DNA from: Nitrospiraceae bacterium
GTDB taxonomy: Bacteria; Nitrospirota; Thermodesulfovibrionia; Thermodesulfovibrionales; UBA1546
Length of the DNA: 33,157 nt
Direction of reading: 5' to 3'
Assembly: GCA_003599795.1 (NCBI GenBank)
Contig: QZJQ01000063.1
Location: 1 to 33,157, forward strand
The notes under the pieces are model-generated. The model saw nothing but the letters and a program-made list of their open reading frames with translations, had not been told where the DNA came from and ran no database searches. This document shows positions 24,858-33,157 of the stretch, one piece after another. The number at the start of each line of letters is the position of its first letter. Within the stretch, counting starts at the first letter, position 1. The translations under genes were made by a program, and so were the position numbers.

Positions 24858-25168
24858 AAGACATCTGAAAGCATTCGCCACGCTTCAAATGGCGCCGGGG
24901 AAACCCTAAATTTACTTCCCTCCTCTCCCTTAATCGTCCTGTAGAAATCACATGTAGCACATGACTTACGTCTCTGAGCAAAAATCCCTTGAACCTCTTC
25001 CTTACAGGACGTTCCGGCAACAATCCAGCATGCTCTGCCTGCATTTTTTCCTTCGTGCACACCGTCAAATCTTACTTCTGTTGCGGCACGGCACAGACCA
25101 AGTTCAAAAACATGCCTTCCCCCAGGTTCTCTGCCGCAGTTTTTGAATTCCCAACAGTTCTTTTTCAT
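24839..25168 (-). CDS. Small Cys-rich protein ('two-CW domain'-like)
   Basis: 109 aa, cytoplasmic (no signal peptide). Two CW-type units are visible: MKKNCWEFKNCGREPGG at the N terminus and GRACWIVAGTSC (45-55). Further Cys are at 26, 70 and 73 (SCATCDFY). Cys5, 11, 26, 47, 55, 70 and 73 could bind metal or an Fe-S cluster. I recognise the pattern as a conserved family of anaerobic and environmental bacteria without a firmly assigned function. It precedes and overlaps the DUF1566 gene, forming a two-gene unit. Confidence 0.75.
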   Translation of the reverse strand: MKKNCWEFKNCGREPGGRHVFELGLCRAATEVRFDGVHEGKNAGRACWIVAGTSCKEEVQGIFAQRRKSCATCDFYRTIKGEEGSKFRVSPAPFEAWRMLSDVLCAKTK

Positions 25169-25204
25169 GAGTTATCCATAATTATTTTCAATTGCTATAC
25201 CGTT

Positions 25205-25234
25205 ATAGTAGAACTATAATTTTTAGGGTTTCAA
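25205..25234 (-). promoter_or_regulatory. Candidate promoter of the Cys-rich gene
   Basis: TTGAAA (25234-25229), an 18-nt spacer and TACTAT (25210-25205) on the minus strand, about 37 nt before the ATG. The rest of the gap up to the ruvB stop (25235-25392) shows no feature. Confidence 0.45.
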
Positions 25235-25392
25235 TAGAAAAGTTATTTACCAATTTGCGTTTTTTGTAAAGGATAATTCACAGAAATAAAAAAAGACACT
25301 GCTGCTAAAGCGGGGCAAACGTGGGAAGCGTAAGACATATTGTTATGCGCCAGTTATCAGACTCACATCAAAATCAGAGAAGTAAGGTTTTT

Positions 25393-26424
25393 TTAGAAAA
25401 GCCCCTTAGGTATGTTTATCCCGAGATGCTGGTATGCGTGCTTTGTGGCAAATCTGCCCCGCGGCGTTCTTTCAAGAAAACCCTCCTGAAGGAGATACGG
25501 CTCATAGACATCCTCTATTGTCTCTTTATCCTCTCTCAGCGCCGCAGAAAGAGTATCCACGCCAACAGGCCCGCCGCTGAATTTCTCTATTATTGCAGAG
25601 AGGAGTTTTCTGTCCACATCGTCAAGCCCCTTTTCATCAACGTCAAGGGCCAGAAGAGATTCCTTTGTTATCTTCAGGTCAATTGCGCCGTCACCCTTTA
25701 CCTGCGCAAAATCCCGTATCCTTCTTAAAAGCCTGTTTGCAATCCTCGGTGTCCCGCGCGAACGCAGCGCAATCTCAAGTGCAGCGTCATCCTTAATCTC
25801 TATGCCGATAATCCCTGAAGACCTCAGCACGATTTTTTTAAGCTCCGAGTGTCCGTAAAATCCAAGCCTGTTTATCACGCCGAATCTGTCTCTTAAAGGG
25901 GATGTAAGAAGCCCTGTCCTTGTTGTTGCGCCTATCAGGGTAAACTTTGGCAGGCCTAATTTCAGCGTCCTCGCATTAGGCCCCTGCCCTATGATTATAT
26001 CAAGCTGGTAATCCTCCATTGCCGGATAAAGAACCTCTTCCACTATCCTCGGCAGGCGGTGTATCTCGTCTATAAAGAGTATGTCAAAGTCCGCGAGGTT
26101 CGTGAGTATCGCGGCAAGGTCTCCCGGCCTTTCAAGCACCGGGCCTGATGTGGACCTTATATTGACCTTAAGCTCGTTTGCGATTATCGTTGCAAGCGTT
26201 GTTTTGCCAAGCCCCGGAGGCCCGCAGAAAAGAACATGGTCCAAAGGCTCGTTCCTCTGCCTTGCGGCAGTGATGAATACTCCGAGATTTTCTTTTATCT
26301 TTTCCTGCCCGACAAAATCATTGAATGTCTTAGGCCGCAGGTTAAGCTCGTAGGTTAAGTCTTCCTCTTTAATAACAGGTGTCAGCGTTCTCTCTGGCTG
26401 ATCGTCTTTACGAATCATTTGCAT
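25393..26424 (-). CDS. ruvB: Holliday junction branch migration ATPase
   Basis: 343 aa. Walker A is GPPGLGKTT (68-76), Walker [12 protein letters not shown] (114-124), sensor I is IGATTR (164-169) and the arginine-finger region is SPLRDRFG (175-182). A C-terminal winged helix (about 265-335) ends with [12 protein letters not shown]. RuvB hexamers pump DNA through RuvA-bound Holliday junctions. The start (ATG 26424 or the second ATG 26418) lies inside the ruvA end, a 17-nt overlap implying translational coupling. Length and motifs are normal. Confidence 0.97.
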   Translation of the reverse strand: MQMIRKDDQPERTLTPVIKEEDLTYELNLRPKTFNDFVGQEKIKENLGVFITAARQRNEPLDHVLFCGPPGLGKTTLATIIANELKVNIRSTSGPVLERPGDLAAILTNLADFDILFIDEIHRLPRIVEEVLYPAMEDYQLDIIIGQGPNARTLKLGLPKFTLIGATTRTGLLTSPLRDRFGVINRLGFYGHSELKKIVLRSSGIIGIEIKDDAALEIALRSRGTPRIANRLLRRIRDFAQVKGDGAIDLKITKESLLALDVDEKGLDDVDRKLLSAIIEKFSGGPVGVDTLSAALREDKETIEDVYEPYLLQEGFLERTPRGRFATKHAYQHLGINIPKGLF

Positions 26425-26989
26425 TACCCGTGAGATATTTTAAAGTTTCTTTGACTAAAGTTTCTATATCCTTATGCCCTTTTTTGTAAGCCATCTCAAG
26501 CGACTCTATTGCTTCTGCTTTTTTATATCCGAGATTAACAAGAGCTGAAAGCGTGTCTTCAAAAACCTTGTCTCTAACTTTTCCCAATCGGGGGAGCTTT
26601 TCTCTTAGTTCAAGTATTAACCTGTGCGCTGTCTTCTTGCCAAGGCCGGGTATCCGGCACAAGAGGGCTACATCTTCTTCTTCAATCGCGCGCATAAAAT
26701 CATCATGCGATATTCCCGAGAGTATGTTTAACGCCATCTTCGGGCCAATGCCTGTTACGCCGAGGAGGGTTGTGAATATCCTTTTTTCATCCTCGGTTGC
26801 AAATCCGTATAACTGAAGCGCGTCTTCACGCACGTGAGTATAGATATTCAGAAAAACAGAACTGCCCTCTTCAGGAAGATTTGAGAGTATGCTTAAGGGG
26901 ACATTTACCTGATAACCCACGCCGCCGGCTTCAACGATTACGTTATCCGGCCTTCTTGAAATAAGCTTCCCTCTTAATGAACCAATCAT
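26408..26989 (-). CDS. ruvA: Holliday junction-binding protein
   Basis: 193 aa. The N-terminal OB fold ([30 protein letters not shown]), two helix-hairpin-helix motifs ([16 protein letters not shown] about 73-88, [17 protein letters not shown] about 109-125) and the C-terminal RuvB-contacting domain ([13 protein letters not shown]) are present. The ATG has no Shine-Dalgarno; a TAAAAT (27002-26997) ends 7 nt upstream, so it may start a leaderless mRNA. ruvC, often next to ruvA, is absent; a toxin-antitoxin pair and smc lie upstream instead. Confidence 0.96.
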   Translation of the reverse strand: MIGSLRGKLISRRPDNVIVEAGGVGYQVNVPLSILSNLPEEGSSVFLNIYTHVREDALQLYGFATEDEKRIFTTLLGVTGIGPKMALNILSGISHDDFMRAIEEEDVALLCRIPGLGKKTAHRLILELREKLPRLGKVRDKVFEDTLSALVNLGYKKAEAIESLEMAYKKGHKDIETLVKETLKYLTGNANDS

Positions 26990-27051
26990 GGTTTTAATTT
27001 TAACAGATAGCGCATTGTTTTATCCTTCCAATCTTGCCTGAAGTTCTGATT

Positions 27052-27390
27052 TTAAAGTGTAATCTTCTCCAACTCTTTTACTATCCTCTTTATCTCCCAA
27101 TCCTTTAATGTGGATACCTCTGATTTATCGTAAATAGACAGCAGAAATATTATCTCTTTTGGAGAAACTATATATGTGATTATACGAAATCCTCTGCTTT
27201 TTCCTCCCGGTTTATCGGGAGTCGAAAGCCTGATTTTGTAACAACTGTGTCCTATGGGCGTGCCTATTGTGGGATTATCTAAAAGCTCGTTTGAAAATTC
27301 TTCAATCTCTTGTTTAAGTGAGGGGTATTTTTTAGTAAGTCTTTTGAGTTCTTTCGAAAAGTTGCCTGTCGGAACAATCTTATAACTCAT
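27052..27390 (-). CDS. RelE/ParE-superfamily toxin
   Basis: 112 aa. The small basic alpha/beta protein has the pattern of the superfamily: an N-terminal helix KELKRLTKKYPSLKQEIEEF, the middle IGHSCYKIRLSTPDKPGGKSRGFRIITYIV, and strand IIFLLSIYDKSEVS before the final helix. RelE members cleave mRNA on the ribosome and ParE members poison gyrase; which applies is not clear here, though the RGFRIITYI and YDKSE stretches are typical of RelE/HigB-like proteins. It overlaps the antitoxin stop by 11 nt, the usual coupling. Antitoxin-first order fits the RelBE layout. Confidence 0.75.
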   Translation of the reverse strand: MSYKIVPTGNFSKELKRLTKKYPSLKQEIEEFSNELLDNPTIGTPIGHSCYKIRLSTPDKPGGKSRGFRIITYIVSPKEIIFLLSIYDKSEVSTLKDWEIKRIVKELEKITL

Positions 27391-27580
27391 TGATCAGGTT
27401 ATCTATGGTTTTCATCTTCTCTTTGCCTGTAAGCATAGCCTTGACCTCTGATACAGCATCCTTTAAACCGAGCAAAATCCTCTGTTTCTGCATTTCCTTC
27501 ATAAGATGCTCCCATTCCTTGTAAGGTATCACCACATTTGTTTTATGTCCTTTTTTATCTGTTATATATTGGATCTGCAT
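27380..27580 (-). CDS. Antitoxin of the RelE-like pair
   Basis: 66 aa from ATG 27580. The beginning MQIQYITDKKGHKTNVVIPYKEWEHL resembles Phd/RelB-like antitoxins that start with a short DNA-binding strand region. The rest is helical and charged and would wrap the toxin. The frame extends to ATG 27610, but AAGGATGG inside that stretch, 5 nt before 27580, is the Shine-Dalgarno. The antitoxin would neutralise the toxin and repress the operon. Confidence 0.7.
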   Translation of the reverse strand: MQIQYITDKKGHKTNVVIPYKEWEHLMKEMQKQRILLGLKDAVSEVKAMLTGKEKMKTIDNLINEL

Positions 27581-27714
27581 TTGCTTCCATCCTTTCTTAT
27601 AAATTTCCAACTAATAATAATATTACAGGTTTTCATATTGTACTGCAATAGCCGCCGTTATTTATGTAAGCTCCAATATCTTCTTCCAATGCCAATCTAA
27701 TTGCCATATTCGTA

Positions 27715-30700
27715 TTACGCCTCTGCAAGCTGCATTGAGATGACCTTTGACACTCCCGGCTCTTCCATCGTTATCCCGTAGATATAATCAGACGCCTCCA
27801 TAGTCACCCTGTTATGCGTTATCACTATGAACTGGATGTTTGTTGAAAGTTCTCTCAGCATTCTGCTGAATCTTCCGGTATTGGAGTCATCAAGAGGAGC
27901 ATCCGCCTCATCAAGAATACAGAGCGGTGTCGGCTTTATGAGAAAGCTTGCAAACAGAAGAGACAGCGCAGTCAGAGCTTTTTCTCCGCCTGAAAGAAGG
28001 GTAATGTTCTGCAATTTTTTTCCCGGAGGCTGCGCGATTATATCTATGCCTGTTTCAAGGATATTGCTTTCATCCGTAAGAATGAGTTCAGCCCTTCCGC
28101 CTCCAAAGAGCGAGAGAAAGACCTCTGAGAATTTTATCTTCAGTGCCTCAAAGGCCTCTCTGAGTTTTTTCCTTGTTGTGCTGTTTATCTTTGTTATCGC
28201 TTCTTCAAGTTCGGCAATGGACCTGTTGAGGTCTTCCTGCTGTTTTGAGAGAAACTCATACCTTGTGTTTAATTCTTCATACTCTTCAAGAGTGCCGAGA
28301 TTTACGGGCCCGAGTTCCTGTATCTTTTGCCTGAGTTCAGTCAGGCGTTCTTCGTCTTCAGGCAGGATAGGCTCTGTCTCAAGCGAATCTATTTCCGTCC
28401 CGTAATTCTGCCTTATATTTTCAGCAAGGTTTTCAATCTTCAGCCTGTGCTCTGCCCGCTCCACATCAAGACTTGAGACTTTGGATGTGAGGGCATCTAT
28501 CTCGTGCCTGAGCGCCTTGACTGCCTGCTCATATGAGAGCATCTGCTGGTTTTCCTGCTCAAGCGCCTCTTTTTTTATGGATATGTCATCCCTAAGCCTG
28601 TCTGCATTTAAAACCATGCTTTTTATTTTCTCTTCATTTTCTCCGGACTCTGCCTCTCTCTGTGAGATGCGTCCCTCAACAGACTCCATCTCTTCAGTCA
28701 GTAAATGGTCCTTCCGCGACAGTTCTTCCAGAGCACTGCCCGCTGTTTCTATCTCCTTCTGAACTGCCTCTATCTTTTCTTTATGGGCGGTTATTGACAG
28801 CCTGAGGTCTGTTATATGCGAACGGTCTTCTTCATACCTCATCTTCTGCTGGATTATCTCTTCCAAAAGGACTGTCATATCTTTTTCTATGGCGTTTTTT
28901 TCCGCTTCACTCGTCCTTATTGCTGTTTCCTTTTCGCCTATCATGCTTTTGAGTGATTCCTTTTCTCTGGCAATCTCTTCAATTTCTATTGCAAGATAGG
29001 CAAGTTTTCTGTCTGTCCTGTCTTTTTCATCCTGATAGTTTGCGGAAGTAAGCTTTGAAAGCGACATCTCTTTTTCTGCGTCAACAATAGCAGCCTCAAG
29101 GTCCTTTACGCCGGATTCCTTCTCTGAAAGTTCCTGCTGAAGCCTGTTGATGTCTTCCTGCATCCCGGATATTAAATCCGTTTTCCGGCCTATTAATTCT
29201 TCAATCTCCCTTAATTCCCGTTTTCTTTTTAAAACACCCCTGCCTTCCCCGCCTATGACTGCGCCCGAAGGCTCTACAATCTCACCGTCAAGAGTTACAA
29301 AGAAATAGTTGTTCCCTGCCTCCCTCATCGCAAGGGCTGTCTTCAGGTCTTTTACAATGAAAATATTCTTAAGAAGATTTTTTGCAATGCCTGTAAACTC
29401 TGCACCCACCTTTATAAAATCCAAGGCCCTTCCGATTATGCCTTCGGGGGCATCAGACGGCTCATCCGTTATTCTAAAATCAAGCGGAATAAAAGACATC
29501 CGGCCCATGCCCTTTGTCTTTAATGTGGAAATGGCGGTTTCAATATCAGCAAGGGATTTGAGTATAAACGAATTTATTTTTTCCGCAAGGGCGTTCTCAA
29601 TTGCCTTTTCATATTCAGGTTCAACATTGAGCATGTCCGAGAGCGAAGAGACTATATGGAGATTAGCGCCTTCCTGAAGTATTTCACGCGTAGGCGCATC
29701 AAGAACGAGCTCTTTCAGAGAGTCCATTCGCGATGTGCTTGACGCAAGGTCTTCTTTTGTCTTTGACACTTCATCCCTGAGATGTTCAATCTTCTCCCTT
29801 AGAGAGGAAGCCTCCGTTGTATAAACGCCTTTCTTTTCATCGAGTAAAACGATTTCAGCATTTTTGTCTCTGAGTAAACCTTCCACGTTCTTGATAGATA
29901 AATCAATTTCGCCCAAAACCTTCTTTGAATCATCGGCGTCTTTTATAAGCAAGGCTTCTTTATGCTCCAGCGCCTCAAGAGACGCCTGCATCCTGCCTGT
30001 CTCGTTTCTAAGCGTGCTCAATTCCTCTGACGCTGTGAAGACATTTCTGCGCTTTGAATCCACAGAGCCTTCTTTTTCCGAGAGCTCGTTTTCAACGAAC
30101 TCAATAAGCTCATTTTTCAGCCTTAGTTCTTCTTTAAGCCCCTCCATATCACCGGAAAGCTTTGCATCTGTTCCGTTTAGTTCGCTAAGTTTTTCAGATA
30201 ACTCTTTTCTCTTGTTTTCAAACTCTTCTCTCTGTGTAAAGAGTTTTGCCATGTATTCTTTCAGGTTGTCCCGGTCCGTATTCAGCACAGCGATTACTCT
30301 TTCGGTTTCCGCTATCGCCTTCTCTGCATCCCTGAATTCCTGCTGTATTACTTCAAGGGCTTTTTCTTTTTCAAGGATTCCAAGGCGGTTTGTTTCTGAA
30401 ATGTTTTCAATTTTTGTTAGTTCAGCCTTCTTCAGGTCTTCATTCTCTTTAAGCGCTGTGTATTCTGCAAGTATCCTCTCCAGAGATTCCCTTAACTCCT
30501 GATAATCTCTCTTTGCAAGCTTGAGCTCTATGGTCCTCATTTCAGCCGAAAGTTTTTTATACCTCTCAGCTTTTTTCGCCTGACGGTCCAGAGCATTTAT
30601 CTGCCTTTTTACTTCTGTTACGATATCGTTTATCCTCTGCAGGTTTAATCTTGATGCCTCAAGTTTATTCTGGGCCTCTGTCTTTCTGACTTTGTATTTC

Positions 30701-31215
30701 ATCACGCCTGCTACTTCTTCTATGATGAACCTTCTGTCCTGCGGTTTGGAATTGAGTATGGCTGCTATCCTGTCCTGTTCAAGTATGGAATAACTCTTCA
30801 CTTCAAGCCCTGTGTCAAGGAACAGGTCTTTTATGTCTTTAAGCCGGCATACTGATTTGTTTGCCATATATTCGCTTTCGCCGGATCTGTAGAGCCTTCT
30901 TGTGACGGATGTGAAGTTCTGGGGGTCATTGCCATTGTCCTGAGTGGGGTCTCCCATGCCTGATACAACAAGCGTTACCTCTGCCATGCCTTTGGGTTTT
31001 TTTGTTGAAGAGCCGTTGAATATGACTTCTTCCATCTTCTCGCCCCTCAGGCTCTTTGCGCTCTGCTCTCCCAAAGCCCAGCGGAAGGCATCCACCACAT
31101 TGCTCTTCCCGCAGCCGTTGGGCCCGACAATGCACGTAATCCCGGGATGGAGATTAAACGCAGTTCTTTCGGAGAAAGACTTAAAACCTATGAGTTCGAT
31201 TTTTTCTATACGCAT
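27715..31215 (-). CDS. smc: Chromosome segregation SMC ATPase
   Basis: 1166 aa, full length. The N-terminal head has Walker A GPNGCGKS (31-38); two long coiled coils (about 165-500 and 660-1010) flank a hinge (about 510-640) with the Gly-rich GAVIGGEGRG motif just after it. The C-terminal head has the ABC signature LSGGEKALTALSLLFA (from 1074) and Walker B LCILDEADAPLDDSN (about 1098-1112). SMC homodimers with ScpA and ScpB extrude DNA loops and resolve sister chromosomes. No scpA or scpB is in the window. The start MRIEKIELIGFKSF is canonical; no clear Shine-Dalgarno precedes it, only an AT-rich TAAATT 5 nt upstream. Confidence 0.97.
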   Translation of the reverse strand: MRIEKIELIGFKSFSERTAFNLHPGITCIVGPNGCGKSNVVDAFRWALGEQSAKSLRGEKMEEVIFNGSSTKKPKGMAEVTLVVSGMGDPTQDNGNDPQNFTSVTRRLYRSGESEYMANKSVCRLKDIKDLFLDTGLEVKSYSILEQDRIAAILNSKPQDRRFIIEEVAGVMKYKVRKTEAQNKLEASRLNLQRINDIVTEVKRQINALDRQAKKAERYKKLSAEMRTIELKLAKRDYQELRESLERILAEYTALKENEDLKKAELTKIENISETNRLGILEKEKALEVIQQEFRDAEKAIAETERVIAVLNTDRDNLKEYMAKLFTQREEFENKRKELSEKLSELNGTDAKLSGDMEGLKEELRLKNELIEFVENELSEKEGSVDSKRRNVFTASEELSTLRNETGRMQASLEALEHKEALLIKDADDSKKVLGEIDLSIKNVEGLLRDKNAEIVLLDEKKGVYTTEASSLREKIEHLRDEVSKTKEDLASSTSRMDSLKELVLDAPTREILQEGANLHIVSSLSDMLNVEPEYEKAIENALAEKINSFILKSLADIETAISTLKTKGMGRMSFIPLDFRITDEPSDAPEGIIGRALDFIKVGAEFTGIAKNLLKNIFIVKDLKTALAMREAGNNYFFVTLDGEIVEPSGAVIGGEGRGVLKRKRELREIEELIGRKTDLISGMQEDINRLQQELSEKESGVKDLEAAIVDAEKEMSLSKLTSANYQDEKDRTDRKLAYLAIEIEEIAREKESLKSMIGEKETAIRTSEAEKNAIEKDMTVLLEEIIQQKMRYEEDRSHITDLRLSITAHKEKIEAVQKEIETAGSALEELSRKDHLLTEEMESVEGRISQREAESGENEEKIKSMVLNADRLRDDISIKKEALEQENQQMLSYEQAVKALRHEIDALTSKVSSLDVERAEHRLKIENLAENIRQNYGTEIDSLETEPILPEDEERLTELRQKIQELGPVNLGTLEEYEELNTRYEFLSKQQEDLNRSIAELEEAITKINSTTRKKLREAFEALKIKFSEVFLSLFGGGRAELILTDESNILETGIDIIAQPPGKKLQNITLLSGGEKALTALSLLFASFLIKPTPLCILDEADAPLDDSNTGRFSRMLRELSTNIQFIVITHNRVTMEASDYIYGITMEEPGVSKVISMQLAEA

Positions 31216-31321
31216 AAGAAAATTTAGCAGCGAATTTCATGTAGTATAACCTAAGAAGATGTTCCTGACAAGTCTATTATTTTAGCCGCAAATGCAAAAT
31301 CAGGCAGTTATTTCTGAATAT

Positions 31322-31356
31322 GCCTGCTGCCTGTCTTTGACAAGCAGGCAGCAGGC
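31322..31356. repeat. Strong 12-bp inverted repeat between the TPR/DUF5684 gene and smc
   Basis: GCCTGCTGCCTG (31322-31333) and CAGGCAGCAGGC (31345-31356) are perfect complements around an 11-nt loop. No T-run follows on either strand, so it is not a standard intrinsic terminator. It may be a repeat, an mRNA end-stabilising hairpin or a protein-binding site. Confidence 0.6.
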
Positions 31357-31379
31357 GCAACACGCATAATTTCTAACTA

Positions 31380-32441
31380 TTACTGCTCAGTAAATGACTC
31401 TTCCTGCGGCATTTCTTTCATCATGCCTGTCTTTTCCTCTCCCTTTGAAAATGCCAGGATGCCGTAAAGCACAAGGTCGGCAGTAGGTATAAGTATCAAG
31501 AGCCCCAGCCATTTGCTCTTGCCGCGATTCTCGGATATGCACATCCAGAGATAAATGTATACAAAAATGCCTGCTATAGGTATTAACAGAAGGAGCATCC
31601 ACCACCACGGTTTTCCTGCACAGGTAACGATAGTCCAGAGATTAACGATTGGTATCCATGCAGTCCACGGCGCTGGAATGCCAAGTTTTTTAGCTATCAA
31701 GAACAGGCAGAGCAGATAATAAACTACCCAGATTACAACAACTGCAAAGATGATAATCCCAAAACTGGCAAGCACCGCAGTCAGCATCTGCGGAGAAATT
31801 CCCGGCATCTCTTTCCCTGGTTTCGGGAATGTTGGGAATCCTGCAGGTGGCTGCATAGGCTTTGCCGGCTCTATTTTTTGCGGCTCAGTCTTTTTTTGTT
31901 CAGCAACAGCCGGTTTCTTTTCAGCGGTAACGGCAGCGGGTTTTTCCTTTGCAGTTTTTATATCTTCAGATTTTTGAGGTTTGGCTTCTTTTGAAGGAAC
32001 AGGCTCTTTTTTTACTTCAGGCGGCTTTTCCTTTTTCTCGGCTACAGGCGGCTTTTCTGCCTCAGGTCCGCCTGAGGCGGATTCAGCAGCCGGCTTTTCT
32101 GCCTCTTCAGACTTGGTTTCCGGAGCCTTCTTTATCAGCCCGGCTTTTTCAAGCGAAAACTCAGGGTCCAGAAGGTATGCTTCCTTGAACGCCTCGTTTG
32201 CCTCTTCAAATTTTCCAAGTTTATAAAGCGCATAGCCCATCAGGTAATAATCCACTGCGCTTGGAGCCTTCTGCACATGCTCCTTTAAAACCTCAACTGC
32301 CTCTTTGTATTTCTTGCTGTTGTAATATTTCAGGGCTTTCTTGTATTCAGTCGAGTGTTCAGCGTTTCCTGATGCTAAACCGGCGTCATATACCGCAGAT
32401 AAGGCAAAAATCATAAGGACGGCAAAAATAAGCTTTTTCAT
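31380..32441 (-). CDS. Secreted/membrane protein with TPR repeats and a DUF5684-like membrane domain
   Basis: 353 aa from ATG 32441. A signal peptide (about 1-23) is followed by two TPR-like units (about 28-98; ALKYYNSKKYKEAVEVLKEHVQKAPSAVDYYLMG), a long Lys/Glu/Pro/Ala-rich linker (about 105-205) and a C-terminal membrane domain with three to four helices (about 215-335). That part has AWTAWIPIVNLW, GKPWWWMLLLLIPIAGIFVYIYLW and SKWLGLLILIPTADLVLYGILAF, like DUF5684. Function is unknown. AAGGAG lies 6 nt before 32441 and only 0-1 nt before the first ATG (32447), which decides the start. Confidence 0.8.
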   Translation of the reverse strand: MKKLIFAVLMIFALSAVYDAGLASGNAEHSTEYKKALKYYNSKKYKEAVEVLKEHVQKAPSAVDYYLMGYALYKLGKFEEANEAFKEAYLLDPEFSLEKAGLIKKAPETKSEEAEKPAAESASGGPEAEKPPVAEKKEKPPEVKKEPVPSKEAKPQKSEDIKTAKEKPAAVTAEKKPAVAEQKKTEPQKIEPAKPMQPPAGFPTFPKPGKEMPGISPQMLTAVLASFGIIIFAVVVIWVVYYLLCLFLIAKKLGIPAPWTAWIPIVNLWTIVTCAGKPWWWMLLLLIPIAGIFVYIYLWMCISENRGKSKWLGLLILIPTADLVLYGILAFSKGEEKTGMMKEMPQEESFTEQ

Positions 32442-32517
32442 AAGCATCTCCTTATCAAATAAGACTTTTTAAACTTAGCTGCAAACTCAATCTGCCTGTC
32501 TCACGCTGCTTTTACAT

Positions 32518-32546
32518 AGAATAATTCCCGCAGCTTTTTTTTTCAA
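32518..32546 (-). promoter_or_regulatory. Candidate promoter of the TPR/DUF5684 gene
   Basis: TTGAAA (32546-32541), a 17-nt spacer and TATTCT (32523-32518). The -35 box sits immediately after the end of the upstream gene. The leader would be about 70 nt. Confidence 0.5.
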
Positions 32547-32547
32547 G

Positions 32548-33157
32548 TTATATTCTTCTGACCCCGAATCCTTTTGCCTTAAGTTCGGAGAGTATCTCTT
32601 CAAGATGAGCCCTTCCCTTCACCTCTACTGTGAAAACCACCTTTGTCTTTCCGACTGATAAATCTCCGGCAAGCCTGTCATGCACAACACTCAGCACATT
32701 TCCCCTGTGCAATGCTATCACGCCTGTCACATAATGCAGGCTTCCGGGTATGTCATCAACAACAACCTCAAAAACCGCTATCCTTCCGCTCGTTACAAGG
32801 CCTTTGTGGATTATCCTGTCAATAAGCGTGAAATCAATATTGCCGCCGCTTATAACAAGAACTATTTTTTTGCCTTTAAATTTATCCTTGTTTTCTATCA
32901 ATGCCGCCAAGGGCACTGCGCCTGCTCCTTCAACAACAAGCTTTTTCCGTTCAAGGAAGAGCAATATTGCCATTGCAATTGAATCTTCTTTTACAAGGAG
33001 CATTTCATCCACATGCTTATTCATCATCTCAAATGTCTTTTCCCCGACTCTTCCCACTGCGATTCCATCAGCGAGCGTTGGCAAGGGCAGTTTGTCGGAG
33101 ATTTTTTTATTCTTGAAAGACTCATACGCAGATATTGCGGATTCTGTCTGGACGCCT
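32548..33157 (-). CDS. ilvA: Threonine ammonia-lyase, C-terminal part (partial)
   Basis: About 203 residues are visible; the N-terminal half lies beyond the right edge. The catalytic-domain end (GVQTESAISAYESF, LPTLADGIAVGRVGEKTF, VEGAGAVPLAALI, KIVLVISGGNIDFTLIDRII) is followed by an ACT-like regulatory domain (about 122-203; RIAVFEVVVDDIPGSLHYVTGVIA). The PLP-dependent enzyme deaminates threonine to 2-oxobutanoate, the first step to isoleucine. The short single-ACT form resembles the shorter IlvA/TdcB-like enzymes rather than E. coli IlvA with two ACT-like domains. The catalytic lysine is not in the window. Read frame: first whole codon at 33156. Confidence 0.9.
   Translation of the reverse strand, partial: GVQTESAISAYESFKNKKISDKLPLPTLADGIAVGRVGEKTFEMMNKHVDEMLLVKEDSIAMAILLFLERKKLVVEGAGAVPLAALIENKDKFKGKKIVLVISGGNIDFTLIDRIIHKGLVTSGRIAVFEVVVDDIPGSLHYVTGVIALHRGNVLSVVHDRLAGDLSVGKTKVVFTVEVKGRAHLEEILSELKAKGFGVRRI

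Noticed and set aside
32504-32543. GCTG...CAGC followed by nine T on the plus strand
   Set aside because: The stem is short, the loop is long, and no plus-strand gene lies upstream. The region also fits a minus-strand promoter better.

Overview
The window is a dense chromosomal segment (no non-coding stretch over about 300 bases) from a Gram-negative bacterium. An outer membrane is implied by a secretin, a LolD/LolC-E-type lipoprotein exporter and several lipoprotein signal peptides. The gene families and the MSHA-like pilus locus would fit an uncultured Nitrospirota or deltaproteobacterial-type lineage, but this is inference from gene style and no marker here settles it. There are no rRNA or tRNA genes, CRISPR arrays or transposases.

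Positions 278-14106 form a type IV pilus locus of the MSHA type. A tightly packed plus-strand operon (mshI-J-K-L-E-G-M-like) encodes the inner-membrane platform, secretin, assembly ATPase, platform protein and an ExeA-like ATPase. Two convergent minus-strand genes encode a lytic transglycosylase and an MshN-like TPR protein. Two prepilin genes follow: one seems to start at AUU, the other is a long pilin with an Ig-like C-terminal region. The locus ends with a PAS-GGDEF-EAL membrane protein whose GGDEF motif is degenerate, so it probably degrades c-di-GMP. Its start lies just after a TATAAT box and an FNR/CRP-like palindrome.

Positions 14106-21306 hold a cold-shock protein gene whose 5' leader contains an intrinsic terminator, a radical SAM/SPASM protein, a fluoride riboswitch controlling a cation:proton antiporter, a large TPR lipoprotein, the lipoprotein exporter pair (LolC/E-type permease and LolD), and a small Lys-rich SWIB-domain protein.

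Positions 21350-33157 carry housekeeping genes: guaB, ychF, ruvAB, smc and a partial threonine ammonia-lyase. Between them are a MITE-like repeat, a DUF1566 gene with an in-frame amber codon paired with a small Cys-rich protein, a RelE-like toxin-antitoxin pair, and a TPR/DUF5684-like membrane protein.

One recurring feature is that several genes (transglycosylase, GGDEF-EAL, TPR lipoprotein, lolE, perhaps ruvA) lack a Shine-Dalgarno sequence and have a -10-like box 5-7 nt before the ATG, as expected for leaderless mRNAs. The most notable regulatory elements are the fluoride riboswitch, the csp leader attenuator and the FNR-like site. I did not find a clearly new multi-gene system; the pilus locus is a variant of a known type.
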